Shown here one piece after another: positions 35,393 to 43,937 of a stretch of DNA of 64,000 bases (positions are counted from its first letter, which is position 1; each line of letters begins with the position of its first letter). The stretch covers positions 1 through 64,000 of the forward strand of contig JAFTXG010000023.1 in the NCBI GenBank assembly GCA_017461725.1, given 5' to 3'. The translations under genes were made by a program, and so were the position numbers. Origin of the DNA: Lachnospiraceae bacterium (GTDB lineage: Bacteria > Bacillota > Clostridia > Lachnospirales > Lachnospiraceae). The notes beneath the pieces are model-generated. The model made no database searches. It saw only the letters and a list, made by a program, of their open reading frames with translations, and was not told the origin of the DNA.

Positions 35393-35962
35393 ATGTCATT
35401 AAATGCATTAATGCAGCAGAAAAACATCTCAAAATACCGCTTATCCAAAAACAGCGGCATTCCATACACAACCCTCACCGACATTCTAAACGGCAAGGCG
35501 CGTCTGGAAAAATGCAGTGCGGAGACCGTTTACAAGCTGGCCAGAGAATTAAATATCTCCATGGAGGAACTGCTGGCTCCCTGCTTTATGAAACGGCCTC
35601 AGTTTGATTTGTTCAAAAGCAATGTCTGCCACAAAGTAAAGGAGCTGGGCGATGTTCCCTTTATCATTGAATTACTGGAAACCGATGATATCCAGACCTA
35701 TTATGAGCGGCAGTGGTATCCGGAAGCCTTTTACCTGCTTGCCATGTTGGACTATCTCAGCCGGATCAATCAGATCCCTCTGTGTGACGAATACAGCTCT
35801 CTCCGCCGCCAGAAACTGAGTGAGCCGATTTACCCTTCCAGCATTGTTGCTGCATCACTCGTTGCAGACAATGACGATGTAAAGCGGGAAGCCTTCCGCT
35901 CTGCCATCCCGGAGTTTTTGCGTTTCAACATCATTGAAAGCGAGGTAAGAAATGTCGTCTGA
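35393..35962 (+). CDS. XRE-family DNA-binding protein, likely antitoxin/regulator
   Basis: 189 residues. The N-terminal HTH (residues 1-62) has KYRLSKNSGIPYTTLTDIL and ends with LARELNISMEELL. The remaining ~125 residues are helical and unrecognised. AGGTGG precedes the ATG. It overlaps the nucleotidyltransferase gene by 11 bases, a common arrangement of antitoxin and toxin. It probably represses its own promoter through the palindrome at 35354. The toxin-antitoxin role is inferred from context. Confidence 0.75.
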   Translation: MSLNALMQQKNISKYRLSKNSGIPYTTLTDILNGKARLEKCSAETVYKLARELNISMEELLAPCFMKRPQFDLFKSNVCHKVKELGDVPFIIELLETDDIQTYYERQWYPEAFYLLAMLDYLSRINQIPLCDEYSSLRRQKLSEPIYPSSIVAASLVADNDDVKREAFRSAIPEFLRFNIIESEVRNVV

Positions 35963-36716
35963 ACTCACAACCGTATTTACCAAAGATAACCTCGATACCT
36001 ATTTAAAAGAGCTGGCCAAAGAATACCGGAAGATCAATGGCAAAACAATGCCTGCGGAAATCACGCTGATCGGCGGTGCTTCCATTTTGATCAACTACGG
36101 ATTCCGTGATATGACCACCGATGTTGATGCCATTGTCCATGCCTCTTCTTCCATGAAGGATGCGATTAATCGAATCGGTGACCGGTTCGACCTGCCAAAC
36201 GGCTGGCTGAACACGGATTTTATGCGTACCACCTCCTATTCGCCAAAATTGAATCAATATTCGGTGTTTTACCGGACATTCGCCAATGTATTGCACGTCC
36301 GCACGGTTTCATCCGAATATCTGGTCGCTATGAAGCTCCGTTCCGGGCGAAAGTACAAAAATGACCTTTCGGATATTCTGGGAATCCTTGCGGAGCATGA
36401 GCGGTGCGGCTCTCCACTGACGCTAAACATGATTGAGCAGGCAGTCACAAATCTATATGGAGGCTGGGACGCGATTTCCGATGATGCCAAATCCTTTTTA
36501 ACGGATGCCATGAACACCGGAAATTATGAGCAGGTATATACTACCGTCCGCTCGGAGGAAAAGCGCTCTAAGGAGGTCCTGATTCAGTTTGAACAGGATT
36601 ATCCCAATGTTACCACCACAGAAAATGTAAACACCATTCTTTCCACGCTAAAAACCAAAGCCAGTTTGCTGGAACAGTTAAAGTCTGCGTCAAATAAAGA
36701 TCGTATCGAACGCTAA
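35952..36716 (+). CDS. Nucleotidyltransferase-fold protein (DUF6036-like), possible toxin
   Basis: 254 residues. Residues ~38-65 carry a minimal nucleotidyltransferase signature: LIGGASILINYGF, then MTTDVDAIV with the paired Asp residues. This resembles DUF6036/AbiEii-type proteins, some of which act as tRNA-modifying toxins or abortive-infection factors. The C-terminal part is helical. Translation is coupled to the XRE gene. No third acidic residue can be assigned by eye, so activity is not certain. Confidence 0.75.
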   Translation: MSSELTTVFTKDNLDTYLKELAKEYRKINGKTMPAEITLIGGASILINYGFRDMTTDVDAIVHASSSMKDAINRIGDRFDLPNGWLNTDFMRTTSYSPKLNQYSVFYRTFANVLHVRTVSSEYLVAMKLRSGRKYKNDLSDILGILAEHERCGSPLTLNMIEQAVTNLYGGWDAISDDAKSFLTDAMNTGNYEQVYTTVRSEEKRSKEVLIQFEQDYPNVTTTENVNTILSTLKTKASLLEQLKSASNKDRIER

Positions 36717-36803
36717 ATTATCACTCTTTATCAAAATTCAATATCCTTTTACACAGCCCGCGTTTTTAATATGTTATAAAACACTTTTACAAAAGATAAA
36801 ATC

Positions 36804-36842
36804 CGAACCATGTTACCTCAGAGAAACATTAGCTCGGATTCG
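36804..36842 (-). terminator. Terminator of the tRNA cluster
   Basis: Minus-strand AATCCGAGCTAATGTT pairs with AACATGGTTCGGATT as two stacked stems, and the tail is TTATCTTTTG. It lies directly after tRNA-Leu. Confidence 0.6.
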
Positions 36843-36852
36843 ATAAATTACC

Positions 36853-36934
36853 TACGGGCGACAGGACTCGAACCTGCAGGGATGCTTCCAGTAGGACCTA
36901 AACCTACCGCGTTTGCCAATTTCGCCACGCCCGC
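36853..36934 (-). tRNA. tRNA-Leu (UAG)
   Basis: 82-base cloverleaf with acceptor GCGGGCG/CGCCCGT, the anticodon loop TTTAGGT (TAG), a long variable arm typical of Leu and the TTCGAGT T-loop. No CCA is encoded. It has its own promoter upstream (TATAAT at 36965-36970). Confidence 0.93.
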
Positions 36935-36964
36935 TCATGAAATTATGTGGTGTTTTGCGGTATA

Positions 36965-36993
36965 ATTATAGCAGATTTGAAACTAAAACGCAA
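36965..36993 (-). promoter_or_regulatory. Promoter of tRNA-Leu
   Basis: TTGCGT and TATAAT with a 17-base spacer on the minus strand, about 30 bases before the mature tRNA-Leu. Confidence 0.5.
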
Positions 36994-37016
36994 AAACTTT
37001 CTGTGAGGTTACATCA

Positions 37017-37054
<38 letters not shown>

Positions 37055-37105
37055 GAACATATTAAGATAAAAGCCGAGATAAACAGTTCGCTTACCTCGG
37101 CCAAG

Positions 37106-37177
37106 CTGGGCCAGCTGGATTTGAACCAGCGAGTGCAGGAGTCAAAGTCCTGTGCCTTACCCCTTGGCGATGGCCCA
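37106..37177 (-). tRNA. tRNA-Gln (UUG)
   Basis: 72-base cloverleaf with acceptor TGGGCCA/TGGCCCA, anticodon loop CTTTGAC (TTG) and the GGTTCAAATCC T-arm. No encoded CCA. Confidence 0.95.
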
Positions 37178-37328
37178 TCGTTACATCACAAAATCACCAT
37201 GCGCCTATAGAAAAATCCATTTTTCCATGATGCCTTGCAAGCGCACATCATGAAAACTGTCTTTTTCTGTATGGCTTATTGTTTAAAAATATATGCGCAA
37301 TGACGACAGGCCATTACGCATACGGAAG

Positions 37329-37403
37329 GGTGGGTACAGGGATTCGAACCCTGGGCCTTCAGAGCCACAATCTGACGCGCTAACCAACTGCGCTATACCC
37401 ACC
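37329..37403 (-). tRNA. tRNA-His (GUG)
   Basis: Cloverleaf with acceptor GTGGGTA/TACCCAC, an extra 5' G (G-1) opposite the C discriminator as usual for His, and anticodon loop ATTGTGG (GTG). Confidence 0.95.
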
Positions 37404-37430
37404 ATTATGAATTTAACCGCTGTCGCGGAA

Positions 37431-37504
<74 letters not shown>

Positions 37505-37526
37505 ACAATCCCTTATCATAAGGGAA

Positions 37527-37597
37527 AGCGGGTGATGGGAATCGAACCCACGTATCTAGCTTGGAAGGCTAGTGTTCTACCATTGAACTACACCCGC
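37527..37597 (-). tRNA. tRNA-Gly (UCC)
   Basis: 71-base cloverleaf with acceptor GCGGGTG/CACCCGC, anticodon loop CTTCCAA (TCC) and a GGTTCGATTCC T-arm. It is the first tRNA of the cluster. Confidence 0.95.
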
Positions 37598-37609
37598 AAC
37601 GCACGGATT

Positions 37610-37638
37610 ATTATATCTCATCGCAATGATTCTGTCAA
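37610..37638 (-). promoter_or_regulatory. Strong promoter of the tRNA cluster
   Basis: Perfect TTGACA and TATAAT with a 17-base spacer on the minus strand, 12 bases before tRNA-Gly. An A/T-rich run lies upstream. Confidence 0.85.
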
Positions 37639-37794
37639 TCACTTTTTTAAATTTTTTTTAAGTTTTTTACTCATTTTTTTACCTGCTCATCTGCCCACTC
37701 ACTCTGCTTCACGGGCACGGCGCTTCATCTTCCCCTTTCCCAATGAGACAGATACGCGCCTCAACAGCTTTCTCGATGATGCAGATACGCATCT

Positions 37795-38274
37795 CTACAA
37801 ATAGCAGACCGTGAAATGTACCTGTTCCTCCCGGTCGATCTCCATAATGACGTAGCTTGGCTTTCTGCCGGGCTGTCTGGGCAGGCTGATACTGCCCGGA
37901 TTGACGATGGCTTTATCGCCGCACCACTCGATTTTCGGCATGTGGGTATGACCTACCACAGCAAAATCCGCGCCCCGGCGGTTCATCTCCTTCTCAATCC
38001 GCCCATACCCCATGTAAATACTGTACATGTGGCCGTGGGTGATCCACACCTTATATTTGCCGATGTTTACCATAAGCTCTGACGGCAGGCCGGAGAAGTA
38101 ATCGTTATTTCCGCCAACGATAGCGCTGGGGCAATCCAACAGTGCCTCTATGTAGTCCTCCGACCCTTCCGTGTCTCCGGCGTGGAGGAAATAATCGATA
38201 TTGCCCTGCTCCTTAATCACCTGCTCCAGATTTCCGGTCCGCCCGTGATTATCGCTGACAATCAAAATCTTCAT
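37795..38274 (-). CDS. Metallophosphoesterase, YfcE/MJ0936 family
   Basis: 159 residues with calcineurin-like metal motifs in order: SDNHG, HAGDTEG, GGNNDYF, THGHMY and GHTH. The family hydrolyses phosphodiesters with two metal ions; the natural substrate is generally unknown. Its ATG overlaps the stop of the rdgB-like gene (ATGA), with GGAGG upstream, so the two are co-translated. Confidence 0.93.
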   Translation of the reverse strand: MKILIVSDNHGRTGNLEQVIKEQGNIDYFLHAGDTEGSEDYIEALLDCPSAIVGGNNDYFSGLPSELMVNIGKYKVWITHGHMYSIYMGYGRIEKEMNRRGADFAVVGHTHMPKIEWCGDKAIVNPGSISLPRQPGRKPSYVIMEIDREEQVHFTVCYL

Positions 38275-38867
38275 GAAAGCGCCTCCTTAAGCTCCTCTTT
38301 CATCAAACGAAGTGCCTTGCCTCTGTGGCTGATCTCATTTTTCTCCTCGGGAGATATCTCCGCGGAGGTCTTTCCGTACTCCGGCAGGAAAAAGATCGGG
38401 TCATAGCCAAAGCCATTCTGTCCGGCGATCTCATAGCCGATCCGTCCCTCCATGGTGGCACGAACCACGCGCTCGCTGCCGTCAGGCAGCACTGCCGCGA
38501 TGGCACACACAAATCGTGCGCTTCGCTCCTCACCCTCGGCCTTCTCCAGCGCGTCAATGATTGCCTTATTTTTGATATCGTAGGAAGTGTCCTCGCCCAT
38601 AAAGCGGGAGGAATAGATGCCGGGCATTTTATCCATGTAATCCACCTCCAGACCGGAATCGTCCGCCAGCACGATGCCGCCGGTCAGCGCGTGAATGGCG
38701 CGAGCCTTGATCAGCGCGTTCTCCTCGAAGGTCTTTCCGTCCTCCACGATGTCCGCCGTCACCCCGGCCTCCTTCATAGACTTGATATCAAGAGGCATAT
38801 CCGCCATAATCTGACGGATCTCCCTCATCTTTCCTGCATTGCCTGTTGCAAAAATCAGTTGTGTCAT
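38271..38867 (-). CDS. rdgB: Non-canonical purine NTP pyrophosphatase (RdgB/HAM1)
   Basis: 198 residues. FATGNAGKMREI at the N-terminus, DDSGLEVDYM and SRGK-like SHRGKALR at the C-terminus are the family landmarks. It hydrolyses XTP and dITP to monophosphates to keep deaminated purines out of nucleic acids. Coupled by ATGA overlap to the phosphoesterase, a common pairing in Firmicutes. Confidence 0.95.
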   Translation of the reverse strand: MTQLIFATGNAGKMREIRQIMADMPLDIKSMKEAGVTADIVEDGKTFEENALIKARAIHALTGGIVLADDSGLEVDYMDKMPGIYSSRFMGEDTSYDIKNKAIIDALEKAEGEERSARFVCAIAAVLPDGSERVVRATMEGRIGYEIAGQNGFGYDPIFFLPEYGKTSAEISPEEKNEISHRGKALRLMKEELKEALS

Positions 38868-39072
38868 ATATGCTCCTCACTTCTGCTCACAGCGTTGACC
38901 TTCTTCTCCTGAAGTTCTTTCTGTCTGCTGGTTTTTTGTCCGCTGACTTTCTGTCTGCCGGTTTTTGTCCGCTGTTTTTCTGTCCGCTGACTTTCTGTCT
39001 GCCGGTTTTTGTCCGCTATTTTCCCTGCTCTGCTTTCTTTCCTGTCATCCGTTTTTCCGGAACACTGACCGA
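38868..39072. repeat. Tandem repeat tract between rdgB and the rRNA methylase gene
   Basis: CTGTCTGC(C/T)GG, a T-run and GTCCGCTGA recur about three times between 38914 and 39018, in units of roughly 30-44 bases. On the minus strand one frame stays open across the whole tract (for example TESQRTEKQRTK and VSGQKTSRQKEL) and ends with a TGA overlapping the rdgB ATG. That frame has no ATG, GTG or TTG start after the methylase stop. The translated product would be rich in Lys, Arg, Gln and Thr. Confidence 0.65.
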
Positions 39073-40242
39073 TCAGCCGTTTCTTCCACCGTCTGTCGGC
39101 CTTTTGCGGGGCGGCTTCGGCCCCATAAACTGATAAAAGTAAGTCTTCATCATGCCATTGTAAATCTTGCGATTCTTATCGGCCTTCCGCCCGAAATACT
39201 TCTCCGTATCCTCATAGGAGGTGATCACATAGGCCGACCAGTCGTTAAGCTCCTTGAACCGCTTTCCGAAATCGCCGTACAGGGCGGGAAGCGCAGACTT
39301 CTCCTCGATACGCTCACCGTAGGGCGGGTTGGTGATGATAAAGCCGTAGTGCTTCGGGTGGCTCAGATCCGCCACGCCTCTGCGCTGGAAATGGATCAGG
39401 CCGTCCACACCGGCCATCTTCGCATTGGCTCTGGCCGCCTTGATAATGTCACCGTCGATATCGTAGCCCTGAATATCCACGTCGATATCCAGATTGATCT
39501 CGCTCTCCAGCTCCTCGCGGACAGCGCTCCACTCCTCGGGATCGATCACGTTGGTCCACTGCTCCGCCTGAAAGTGTCTGCGCAGGCCGGGGGCAATATT
39601 GGCCGCGATCATGGCTGCCTCGATGGGGAAGGTTCCACAGCCGCAGAACGGATCCACCAGAATGCGGTCCTTGTGCCAGGGGGTAAGCAGGATCAGCGCC
39701 GCCGCCAGCGTCTCAGTGATCGGTGCCTTGCTGGTCAGCTGACGATAACCGCGCTTGTGCAGGGAATCGCCGGAAGTGTCCAGGGCAACGGTCACCAAAT
39801 CCTTCATCAGCGTGACGCGGACCGGATACGCGCTGCCGGTCTCCGGGAACCAGCTGATGCCGTACTCGCTCTCCAGCCGGCGAACCATAGCTTTTTTCAT
39901 AATGGACTGAATATCCGAGGGGCTGAACAGGGTGCTCTTGATGGAAGCCGCCTTCGCCACACAGAATTTGCCGTCCGCCGGGATGAACTCCTCCCAGGGA
40001 AGCTCCTTCGTCCGCTCAAATAACTCGTCATAGGTTTTGGCAACAAAGCTGCCCACCTTCAATAATACTCGCTCCGCGGTGCGCAGCTGAAGGTTTGCCC
40101 GGCAAACCGCCTCCGCGTCACCGATAAAGGTCACCTTTCCGTCCTCCACATTAGAGATCTCGTAACCCATATCCAGGATTTCCCGTTTTAACACAGCCTC
40201 CATACCGAAGTGGCAGGGGGCGATCAATTCGTACTGTCTCAT
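39073..40242 (-). CDS. THUMP-domain class I RNA methyltransferase (RlmL/YpsC-like)
   Basis: 389 residues. The N-terminal THUMP region starts at MRQYELIAPCHFGMEAVLKR, and the methylase domain shows DPFCGCGTFPIEAAMIAANI (SAM loop) and the catalytic ITNPPYGERI. These enzymes methylate guanine N2 in 23S rRNA. The frame is open 48 codons upstream, but GGAG 5 bases before this ATG and the family length set the start. The C-terminus is basic (KPPRKRPTDGGRNG). Confidence 0.9.
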   Translation of the reverse strand: MRQYELIAPCHFGMEAVLKREILDMGYEISNVEDGKVTFIGDAEAVCRANLQLRTAERVLLKVGSFVAKTYDELFERTKELPWEEFIPADGKFCVAKAASIKSTLFSPSDIQSIMKKAMVRRLESEYGISWFPETGSAYPVRVTLMKDLVTVALDTSGDSLHKRGYRQLTSKAPITETLAAALILLTPWHKDRILVDPFCGCGTFPIEAAMIAANIAPGLRRHFQAEQWTNVIDPEEWSAVREELESEINLDIDVDIQGYDIDGDIIKAARANAKMAGVDGLIHFQRRGVADLSHPKHYGFIITNPPYGERIEEKSALPALYGDFGKRFKELNDWSAYVITSYEDTEKYFGRKADKNRKIYNGMMKTYFYQFMGPKPPRKRPTDGGRNG

Positions 40243-40404
40243 TCTTTTCTCCGTTTCGCCGTTTACCTGACGGCACAGTTCTCTGCGCACGGGCAAATCA
40301 CTTATCCCCGCATACGCGGAATTTACTAGGGATATTCTAGCAAATTCCCGCCCGAATGACAAGGCTATTATGAAAAGAATCACCACACATTTCCTCTGTC
40401 GGAC

Positions 40405-40441
40405 AGAAAATCAGGCGGCAGGTTTCCCCGTCCGCCTGATT
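40405..40441 (-). terminator. Terminator after the rhodanese gene
   Basis: AATCAGGCGG and CCGCCTGATT form a 10-base stem followed by TTCTG on the minus strand. Confidence 0.65.
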
Positions 40442-40460
40442 GCTCTTATCGTCCCTTTTT

Positions 40461-40802
40461 TCAATCCTCTGTCTGTCTCGGTCTCCTGAATTTTTCAAGC
40501 TCCCCTCTCTGCTGTATGGAATTATATCCTCCGGAAACGATCTCCACCCGGTATCCCGCCTGCATCAGCTTTCGCCCTGCCTGCATGGCAGAGCCGCCCC
40601 GCTCGCAGTACAGAATCAGTGTCCTGTTTCTCGGCAGCACTCTTCTCCACTGATCAAACTCCTCGAATGGCAGATTCACCGCTTCCGGCACGTGGCTCGC
40701 GGCAAACAATTCGGGAGATCTCAGATCAATAATCATACAATTTCGACATCTTCTCCTGTCTTCCAGCTCATGTAAGGAGATCAGGTTCAGACCATCATTC
40801 AT
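40461..40802 (-). CDS. Single-domain rhodanese-like protein
   Basis: 113 residues forming one rhodanese domain: MIIDLRSPELFAASHVPEAV, and the active-site loop LYCERGGSA with the sulfur-carrying Cys, then GYRVEIVSGGY. It transfers sulfane sulfur to acceptors such as thiols; the partner is unknown. A weak ribosome site is seen. It stands alone between two terminated units. Confidence 0.88.
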   Translation of the reverse strand: MNDGLNLISLHELEDRRRCRNCMIIDLRSPELFAASHVPEAVNLPFEEFDQWRRVLPRNRTLILYCERGGSAMQAGRKLMQAGYRVEIVSGGYNSIQQRGELEKFRRPRQTED

Positions 40803-41036
40803 ATCATCACATGCCTTTCGATAATTGTACTCATCTATATCATATGATCTGAAAACACCAAATGCGCATCGCTGCCGGAACTTATGTATGCATCATCCTT
40901 CCTCCGCCTTGCATCCTCCGCCGTGCTTTCCCCGACCTTACGCCATCCCACTGGCTTACCCCGAAGCTATGTATCCGGCCCAGCCGGCAAAGCTGCGCTT
41001 GCGTCATCACTTCGCTGACCGGGCATAAACAGCAGA
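40803..41036. other. Intergenic region with no feature seen
   Basis: About 230 bases rich in C on the plus strand. I see no open frame with a ribosome site and no structured element here. Confidence 0.5.
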
Positions 41037-41171
41037 TTATCGGTTCTGATTGCTGTTCTGGCTGTTTTTCTGGCTGCTGTTCTGATTGCTGTTCTTGGTG
41101 TTGCTGTTCTGACTGTTTCTCTGGTTATTGTTCTGGTTCATGTTGTCGTAATCCTTGCAATTGTTTGCCAT
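41037..41171 (-). CDS. Small Asn/Gln-rich protein (44 aa)
   Basis: A 44-residue frame: MANNCKDYDNMNQNNNQ, followed by repeating S-Q-N and N-S-N units and ending NSNQNR. Nearly half the residues are Asn and most of the rest Gln and Ser. CAGGAGG lies 9 bases before the ATG, which argues that it is real. Composition and start (MANN) recall gamma-type small acid-soluble spore proteins and similar Lachnospiraceae Asn/Gln proteins, but I see no Gpr protease site. Function unknown. Confidence 0.6.
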   Translation of the reverse strand: MANNCKDYDNMNQNNNQRNSQNSNTKNSNQNSSQKNSQNSNQNR

Positions 41172-41369
41172 GATAAGGCCCTCCTGTTTAGAGAAATAAT
41201 TTTTGTTGCAGTTTTAGTATTCCTCTGATCACAGGAATTATTCCGCAAAAACTTTACCATACCGTCTTTTTGTGATAAAATTAATAGCTGCCGGTTATGT
41301 TGTCGAATATTTCCATTTTTTAAATTTAAGGACAATTACTCCGGACGTTTTACAGACAGGGTGAGTGTA

Positions 41370-42728
41370 ATGAGAAAAGAATCTGCGATCACGATGACAG
41401 AAGGTTCCATTTGGCAAAATATCATTCGATTTGCAATCCCGGTTTTGGTCGGAAATATCTTTCAGCAGCTATATAATACGGTAGATGCACTGATCGTCGG
41501 CAATTTTATCGGCAAGGATGCGCTGGCCGCAGTCAGCTCCTCCGGAAGTCTTATCTTTTTGATGGTTGGCTTTTTTAACGGTATCGCCATGGGTGCCGGA
41601 GTTTCCATCTCCCGATACTACGGTGCCAAACGGTATGACGATATGCAGGAATCCATTCACACTGACATCGCCTTTGGTTTGGCCGCCGGTGTGCTGCTGA
41701 CGATCATCGGAGTCACCTTCACGCCGCACATTTTGTCCCTGATCGGCGTGCCGGAAAGCGTAATGCCCAACTCTGTGGCTTATTTCCGCACCTACTTTTC
41801 CGGCGTGATCACCATTGTCATGTACAATATCGCAGTGGGTATTCTGCAGGCGGTGGGCGACAGCCGCCACCCGCTGTATTATCTGATCGTCTCGTCCTTC
41901 ACCAACGTGGTTCTGGATCTGCTGTTCGTCGCTGTGTTTAAGTGGGGCGTTTCCTCCGCAGCACTGGCGACAGTTATTTCCCAGGGACTCAGCGCAGTGC
42001 TCTGTTTTTCCCGGCTGATCCGTTACGACACCGTCTACCGTGTCTCGCTGAAGAAGGTTCGCTTTTACCCCGGCAAATTCCGTGAAATCATCTCTCTTGG
42101 TCTGCCCTCCGGTCTGCAAAACTCGGTGATCAGCATCGCGAATGTGGTGGTCCAGTCCAAGATCAACCTGTTCGACGTCTCCGCGGTGGCCGGCTGCGGT
42201 GCCTACTCCAAGATCGAAGGCTTCGCCTTCCTCCCGGTGACCTGCTTTTCCATGGCACTGACCACCTTCGTGGGACAGAATCTGGGTGCAAGGCAGTATG
42301 AACGCGCCAAAAAAGGAGCAGCCTTTGGTCTCGTCTGCTCCATGCTGATGGCCGAAGTCATCGGCGTATGTATTTACGTCCTCTCTCCCCACCTGATCGC
42401 CCTCTTTAACGACGATCCACAGGTGATCGGCTTCGGTGTGAGACAGGCCCGCACCATGTCCCTGTTTTATTTCCTTCTGGCCTTCTCCCACTGCATCGCA
42501 GCCATCATGCGCGGTGCCGGAAAGGCAAGTGTGCCCATGTTTACCATGCTGGGCAGCTGGTGCCTCCTGAGGATCACCTACATCACCATCGCAGTGGCAC
42601 TGGTGAAAGAGATCTCTGTGGTGTTCTGGGCTTACCCGCTGACCTGGTTTGTCAGCTCGGTGGTGTTCCTGATCTACTTTTTGAAGGTGGATTGGATGCA
42701 TGGATATGACCAAAAAAAGAAATCGTGA
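41370..42728 (+). CDS. MATE family multidrug/cation efflux transporter
   Basis: 452 residues with twelve predicted membrane segments in two homologous halves. Landmarks are IWQNIIRFAIPVLVGNIFQQ, LYNTVDALIVGNFIGKDALA, and the second-half SLGLPSGLQNSVIS and FVGQNLGARQYERAKKG. It exports organic cations or drugs using a Na+ or H+ gradient. AGGGTG 8 bases before the ATG supports this start; a GTG three codons earlier is an alternative. Confidence 0.93.
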   Translation: MRKESAITMTEGSIWQNIIRFAIPVLVGNIFQQLYNTVDALIVGNFIGKDALAAVSSSGSLIFLMVGFFNGIAMGAGVSISRYYGAKRYDDMQESIHTDIAFGLAAGVLLTIIGVTFTPHILSLIGVPESVMPNSVAYFRTYFSGVITIVMYNIAVGILQAVGDSRHPLYYLIVSSFTNVVLDLLFVAVFKWGVSSAALATVISQGLSAVLCFSRLIRYDTVYRVSLKKVRFYPGKFREIISLGLPSGLQNSVISIANVVVQSKINLFDVSAVAGCGAYSKIEGFAFLPVTCFSMALTTFVGQNLGARQYERAKKGAAFGLVCSMLMAEVIGVCIYVLSPHLIALFNDDPQVIGFGVRQARTMSLFYFLLAFSHCIAAIMRGAGKASVPMFTMLGSWCLLRITYITIAVALVKEISVVFWAYPLTWFVSSVVFLIYFLKVDWMHGYDQKKKS

Positions 42729-42756
42729 AAAAATGACAGAATCCGAACAAATAAAA

Positions 42757-42900
42757 AGTCAACCGGAAAAACCCGAGAAACGCGCTCTCGCTCCGCTCCG
42801 TCTCGCAGCGGATACTAAGTTCATCCATCGCCCACAGGCTCGGATTCACTAAGTACCGGCGGCCGGAGAGGGTTTCTCTTTCGTTTGTTCCGGTTGACTT
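42757..42900. repeat. MITE-like inverted repeat after the MATE gene
   Basis: AAGTCAACCGGAA at the left end and TTCCGGTTGACTT at the right end are exact inverted repeats of 13 bases. A second inner pair (GAGAAAC and GTTTCTC) lies next to them. The element is about 145 bases long, encodes nothing and contains one copy of the hairpin repeat described at 48900. A half copy (GTCAACC...AAACCCGAGAAAC) lies at 46107-46131. Confidence 0.65.
42814..42855. repeat. Structured repeat, copy 1
   Basis: 42-base unit starting ACTAAGTTCATC and ending ATTCACTAAGTA, with a hairpin of ATC...GCC-CACA-GGC...GAT. Two related units lie at 48900 and 48958. Confidence 0.6.
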
Positions 42901-42945
42901 TATCTAGTTTGATTGAAAAGTCATTTTTTCACTGGCTCAAGTCAA

Positions 42946-43815
42946 TTACTTCAATTTCTTCAATTCTCGGATAAATCTCGCATCGGTTCCGCAGCATCCG
43001 CCCACGATACCGGCTCCGGCCTCGATCAGCCCCTTCATGTGCTGTGCGAACTCCTCCGGCTCCATCGGGTAGACCGCCTCGCCCTTCTCGTTGATGATCG
43101 GCAGTCCGGCGTTTGGCTTGACGATCACAGGCACGCCCACCCGCGCCCGGAGATTGCGAATGATGCATTCCAGCTGGTCAGGCCCGCAGGAACAGTTGAT
43201 GCCCACTGCTGCCGCACCCATGGCCTCCAGATTCACCGCGATGTCGATCACGTTTCCGCCGAAATAACAGCTGCCGTCGCTCTCCACCGTCAGGGTACAC
43301 ATCACCGGCAAATCACAGACCGTCGCCGCCGCATCCAGGATCGCCATGGCCTCGTCGCCGCCCAGCAGTGTCTCGCCGATCAGCAGATCCACGCCGGCAT
43401 CTCTCAGGCAGGTGATCTGCTCCTGATAGAGGGCCACCCGATTTTCATAGGAGAGCTCTCCCTCGTCCGTCACCGGATAGCCGATGGTGGTGATATCCCC
43501 TGCCACCAGAGTTTTTCCGTCTGCTGCCGCTTTCGATATCTGCACCAGTTTATGATTTAACTCCTGCAAACGATCTTCCAGACCGAACCGTTTCAGGCTG
43601 GCACGGTTCGCCCCGAAGGTAGGCGCATAGACGATGTCACTGCCCGCCTCGATGTAACCGCGCTGCAGGGCAATCACCGTCTCCGGATGCTCCAGTGCCC
43701 AAACCTCTGTACAGGCACCCTTGGGCATCCCGGCCTTGGTCAGGTTGGAGCCGGTGGCACCGTCCAGGATCATTCGTTTCTGTTTTGTCAGTTCTGCAAA
43801 TTCCTGTTTTGTCAT
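42946..43815 (-). CDS. Homocysteine S-methyltransferase family protein
   Basis: 289 residues forming the zinc-dependent barrel of homocysteine methyltransferases: ILDGATGSNLTKAGMPKG, the Cys ligand in GINCSCGP and the CC pair in GGCCGTDARFI. It transfers a methyl group to homocysteine or a similar thiol, from a donor such as S-methylmethionine or betaine; the donor cannot be read. The frame is open further upstream from a GTG, but GGGAGAG before MTKQEFAEL is the better ribosome site. Confidence 0.9.
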   Translation of the reverse strand: MTKQEFAELTKQKRMILDGATGSNLTKAGMPKGACTEVWALEHPETVIALQRGYIEAGSDIVYAPTFGANRASLKRFGLEDRLQELNHKLVQISKAAADGKTLVAGDITTIGYPVTDEGELSYENRVALYQEQITCLRDAGVDLLIGETLLGGDEAMAILDAAATVCDLPVMCTLTVESDGSCYFGGNVIDIAVNLEAMGAAAVGINCSCGPDQLECIIRNLRARVGVPVIVKPNAGLPIINEKGEAVYPMEPEEFAQHMKGLIEAGAGIVGGCCGTDARFIRELKKLK

Positions 43816-43937
43816 ATTCACATTCTCTCCCTGGATTTCAACCATTTCCTTGTCCATCTTCTTTTTCACTGCTGTTCCGTTTCCGGGAGTTCGCCCTCTT
43901 TTACAGGCATGTCAATCATGCTCAACCATTCGGCTGC

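Noticed and set aside
38965..40023. 352-residue plus frame antisense to the rRNA methylase
   Set aside because: Shadow frame without ribosome site; the methylase motifs on the minus strand are unambiguous.
41469..42713. 414-residue minus frame antisense to the MATE gene
   Set aside because: Codon-shadow of a GC-richer gene; rich in His, Asp and Gln with no start signal, while the plus frame is a clear transporter.
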